Origin: PoT sp049331405
Lineage (GTDB): Bacteria; Planctomycetota; Planctomycetia; Isosphaerales; Isosphaeraceae
Direction: 5' to 3'
Assembly (NCBI RefSeq): GCF_049331405.1
Contig: NZ_CP186274.1
Location: 7,068,001 to 7,132,000, forward strand
DNA length: 64,000 nt
Made by a program: the position numbers and the translations under genes. Positions 62,424 through 64,000 of the stretch are shown here, piece by piece (the stretch's first letter is position 1; each line of letters opens with the position of its first letter). The notes beneath the pieces were generated by a model. The model saw nothing but the letters and a program-made list of their open reading frames with translations. It was not told the origin of the DNA and did no database searches.

Positions 62424-63345
62424 CCTTGTCCAGGCTCGAGCCCGGCCCGACGAGGTAGCCGACCATCTCGCCGAACGCCCCGACCGACAGGAACAGGGCG
62501 ACCAGCGGGGAGACCAGGAGGAAGCGGCCGAGGTGCCGCTTCTTGCCCAGCACAGTCTTCGTCACCCGGGCCATGAGCATGGCTGGCAGGGCCATCGAAC
62601 CGAAGCCGTAGATCAGGCGTTTCGGCCACGACTGATCGCCCCGACGCATCCCGGCGTACGAACGCGCGAAGTGGAAGCGCTGGACGATGAAGTAGCCGAG
62701 CTTGAATGTCTTGATGTGGTGGACGACCACCGAGTTGGTCGAGGCGATTGGGACGCCGTCGGCCCGGAGTCGGTCGTTGATCCACGATTCCCACTTGCCG
62801 TCCGCGAGCACGTGGGCGTGCCGCATCAGGTGCGGGCGCTTGTAGGCGATGTTGTTGCCGGGCAGGTCGGCGGCCTCGCCTTCGGCGACGGGCTTCATGT
62901 AGGGGGTGTACTCGCAGAAGTAGACCGCCCAGTTCACGAGGCCACGCTTGCCGTTCTCGACCGCGCCGCCGACGGCCGCCCAGGGGCCTTCATGAGCCTT
63001 GAGGATCGACTTGGCCCAGTCCTTCCCGACCTGGCCGTGGTCCTCGAGGATGGCGACGAGCTTGCCGCCGGCCTGGCAGACGCCGACGTGGCGGAGCTTG
63101 GGGATCGGCTGGCGCTCGGCCTCGATCACCTCGACCGCCGGGGTGTGCGCCCGGAGCCGCTCGCGGACCGCCTCGCCCGTCGCCTCGACGACGATCACCT
63201 GCATGTAGGGCCGCTCGGGCTGGGCGTCGAGCGCCTTGAGGGTCGGCTCGAGGACGTCCCAACCATTCACTGACGCGATGACGACCGAGAGGTCGGGGGT
63301 TCCGACGCGTTCTTGCTGCGGCTTCGTCGGGCTCTGGACTGGCAT
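62416..63345 (-). CDS. family 2 glycosyltransferase, second of a tandem pair
   Basis: 309 residues. LSVVIASVNGWDVLEPTLKALD, LVAILEDHGQVGKDWAKSI, YFCEYTPYMKPVAEGEA, LPGNNIAYKR and a C-terminal hydrophobic part (SMALPAMLMARVTKTVLGKKRHLGRFLL). Clearly paralogous to the next gene downstream (shared FCEY, GNN and R-L-x-K-T-V-L-x-x-x-x-H-x-G-x-F patterns), so a tandem duplication followed by divergence is likely. The overlap (8 bases) indicates coupled translation. ED rather than DD in the DxD region is noted in both. Confidence 0.88.
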   Translation of the reverse strand: MPVQSPTKPQQERVGTPDLSVVIASVNGWDVLEPTLKALDAQPERPYMQVIVVEATGEAVRERLRAHTPAVEVIEAERQPIPKLRHVGVCQAGGKLVAILEDHGQVGKDWAKSILKAHEGPWAAVGGAVENGKRGLVNWAVYFCEYTPYMKPVAEGEAADLPGNNIAYKRPHLMRHAHVLADGKWESWINDRLRADGVPIASTNSVVVHHIKTFKLGYFIVQRFHFARSYAGMRRGDQSWPKRLIYGFGSMALPAMLMARVTKTVLGKKRHLGRFLLVSPLVALFLSVGAFGEMVGYLVGPGSSLDKVE

Positions 63346-63466
63346 CGGGCCTCCGTTCCCATGACAAGCGGTGTCGCATCATACGACTGGGACCAACAGG
63401 CGCGGATCGTACCGGGTTGTGCCAAAGAGGACAACGGGAACTCGGGCCCGAGCCCCTTGCGGAAGA

Positions 63467-64000
63467 TCAGCCCTGGGATTTCCGCTTCTGCGACTCGGCG
63501 ATCGCCGCATTGACCCGATAGATCGACTGCTGTGCCTCCTTGTTGAGCGGGTCGCGGGTGATGACGAGGTTGTACCAGGAACGTGCTTCCGCCAGCCGAT
63601 GGATTGCCTCGCAGGCGGCGCCCAATTCTTGCAGCAAGGTCGGATTGTTGCGTTCGGTCGGCGTCGAGGCCCGTTGCATCAGCGAGCCGAGCATGTCGTG
63701 GTCCTTCGCCAGCTTCCGGTATTTCTCGGCCTCGTCCTTCTCGCCGAGCATGGCGAGGGCCCCGCTCAGGCCAAAAATGGCGTCGCGGTTATCGGGCTCG
63801 ACGGCCATGGCCAGGCGGAAGTGCTTGAGCGCGGAGGCCGCATCCTTGTGCGCCAGGGCCATTCGGCCGCGGAGCCTGGCGAGTTCGGCGTGGTCGGGGG
63901 GGCCGTCGGCGAGGAGGCTCTCGGCCAGCTTATCGTCGCCCCGGTCGAGGGCCAGCCGGACGCGGACGACCCTGGCGTCGGGGTCGCTGTCGGGCAGGTA
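63467..64000 (-). CDS. TPR-repeat protein, N-terminus beyond the window
   Basis: The frame is open from the window end to the stop at 63467, 177 codons. It has at least three TPR-like helix pairs: RVVRVRLALDRGDDKLAESLLA, KDAASALKHFRLAMAVEPDNRDAIFGLSGALAMLGEKDEAEKYRKLAKD and LLQELGAACEAIHRLAEARSWYNLVITRDPLNKEAQQ. The internal ATG at 63862 is not the start because TPR sequence continues upstream. Scaffold or partner-binding role likely; function unknown. It lies upstream of and co-directional with the tandem glycosyltransferases. Confidence 0.85.
   Translation of the reverse strand, partial: YLPDSDPDARVVRVRLALDRGDDKLAESLLADGPPDHAELARLRGRMALAHKDAASALKHFRLAMAVEPDNRDAIFGLSGALAMLGEKDEAEKYRKLAKDHDMLGSLMQRASTPTERNNPTLLQELGAACEAIHRLAEARSWYNLVITRDPLNKEAQQSIYRVNAAIAESQKRKSQG

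Overview
The window looks like chromosomal DNA of a planctomycete, most likely in or near Isosphaeraceae. This rests on high GC with strong third-position bias, an LEPR-XLL type N-terminus on a YDG/MBG-repeat surface protein, large secreted PVC-type dehydrogenases with CxxCH motifs, Tat-type Gfo/Idh/MocA and aldo/keto reductase proteins, a ThuA-like protein, an FG-GAP protein, and small planctomycete-type hypothetical proteins. No species can be named from sequence alone.

Layout. 1-4300: mixed housekeeping genes (tag, an MgtC-like gene, a glycosyltransferase, cmk). 4300-38440: one large envelope polysaccharide locus, broken by several AT-richer stretches of 0.5-2.2 kb without convincing genes. 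Its blocks are: a small secreted protein; an O-antigen ligase/polymerase-like protein with a TPR tail; a Wzc-like tyrosine autokinase with a tyrosine-rich tail; a HlyD-like adaptor; a WbaP-like initiating transferase; a nucleotide-sugar epimerase; an assembly operon (DUF1972-type glycosyltransferase, Wzx-like flippase, KpsS-like Kdo transferase, GT2, hexapeptide acetyltransferase, Wzy-like polymerase); dTDP-rhamnose genes rmlC-B-D-A, with rmlB and rmlD each broken by a one-base homopolymer error or mutation; CMP-Kdo genes kdsB, a histidine-phosphatase-fold gene, kdsA and kdsD; and finally a Dlt-like acyl-transfer module.

The acyl-transfer module is the most interesting part: acyl carrier protein (33377-33622), FkbH-like HAD-IIIC protein (34153-36000), MBOAT (36007-37200), an unlisted 42-codon membrane microprotein overlapping the MBOAT stop codon (37197-37325) and a DltD-like SGNH protein (37340-38440). 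The microprotein ends in F-F-Y-Q-N-F, matching the F-x-Y-x-x-F C-terminus I recall for DltX of Gram-positive dlt operons. No DltA-like ligase is present; the FkbH-like protein suggests a glycerate-derived or related acyl group is loaded on the carrier protein and passed across the membrane to the Kdo/rhamnose polymer. This is inference.

38440-64000: scattered genes on both strands: LEPR-XLL surface protein, PQQ-type dehydrogenase/cytochrome, FG-GAP protein, aldo/keto reductase, tRNA-Leu(CAG) with a clear terminator, ApbE, a SUMF1-fold protein without the usual FGE cysteine motif, Gfo/Idh/MocA protein, ThuA-like protein, a zinc-ribbon small protein, a HEAT/cytochrome dehydrogenase, a membrane protein, a methyltransferase converging on two tandem GT2 genes, and a TPR protein cut by the window end. 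I found no insertion sequence, phage gene or CRISPR array.
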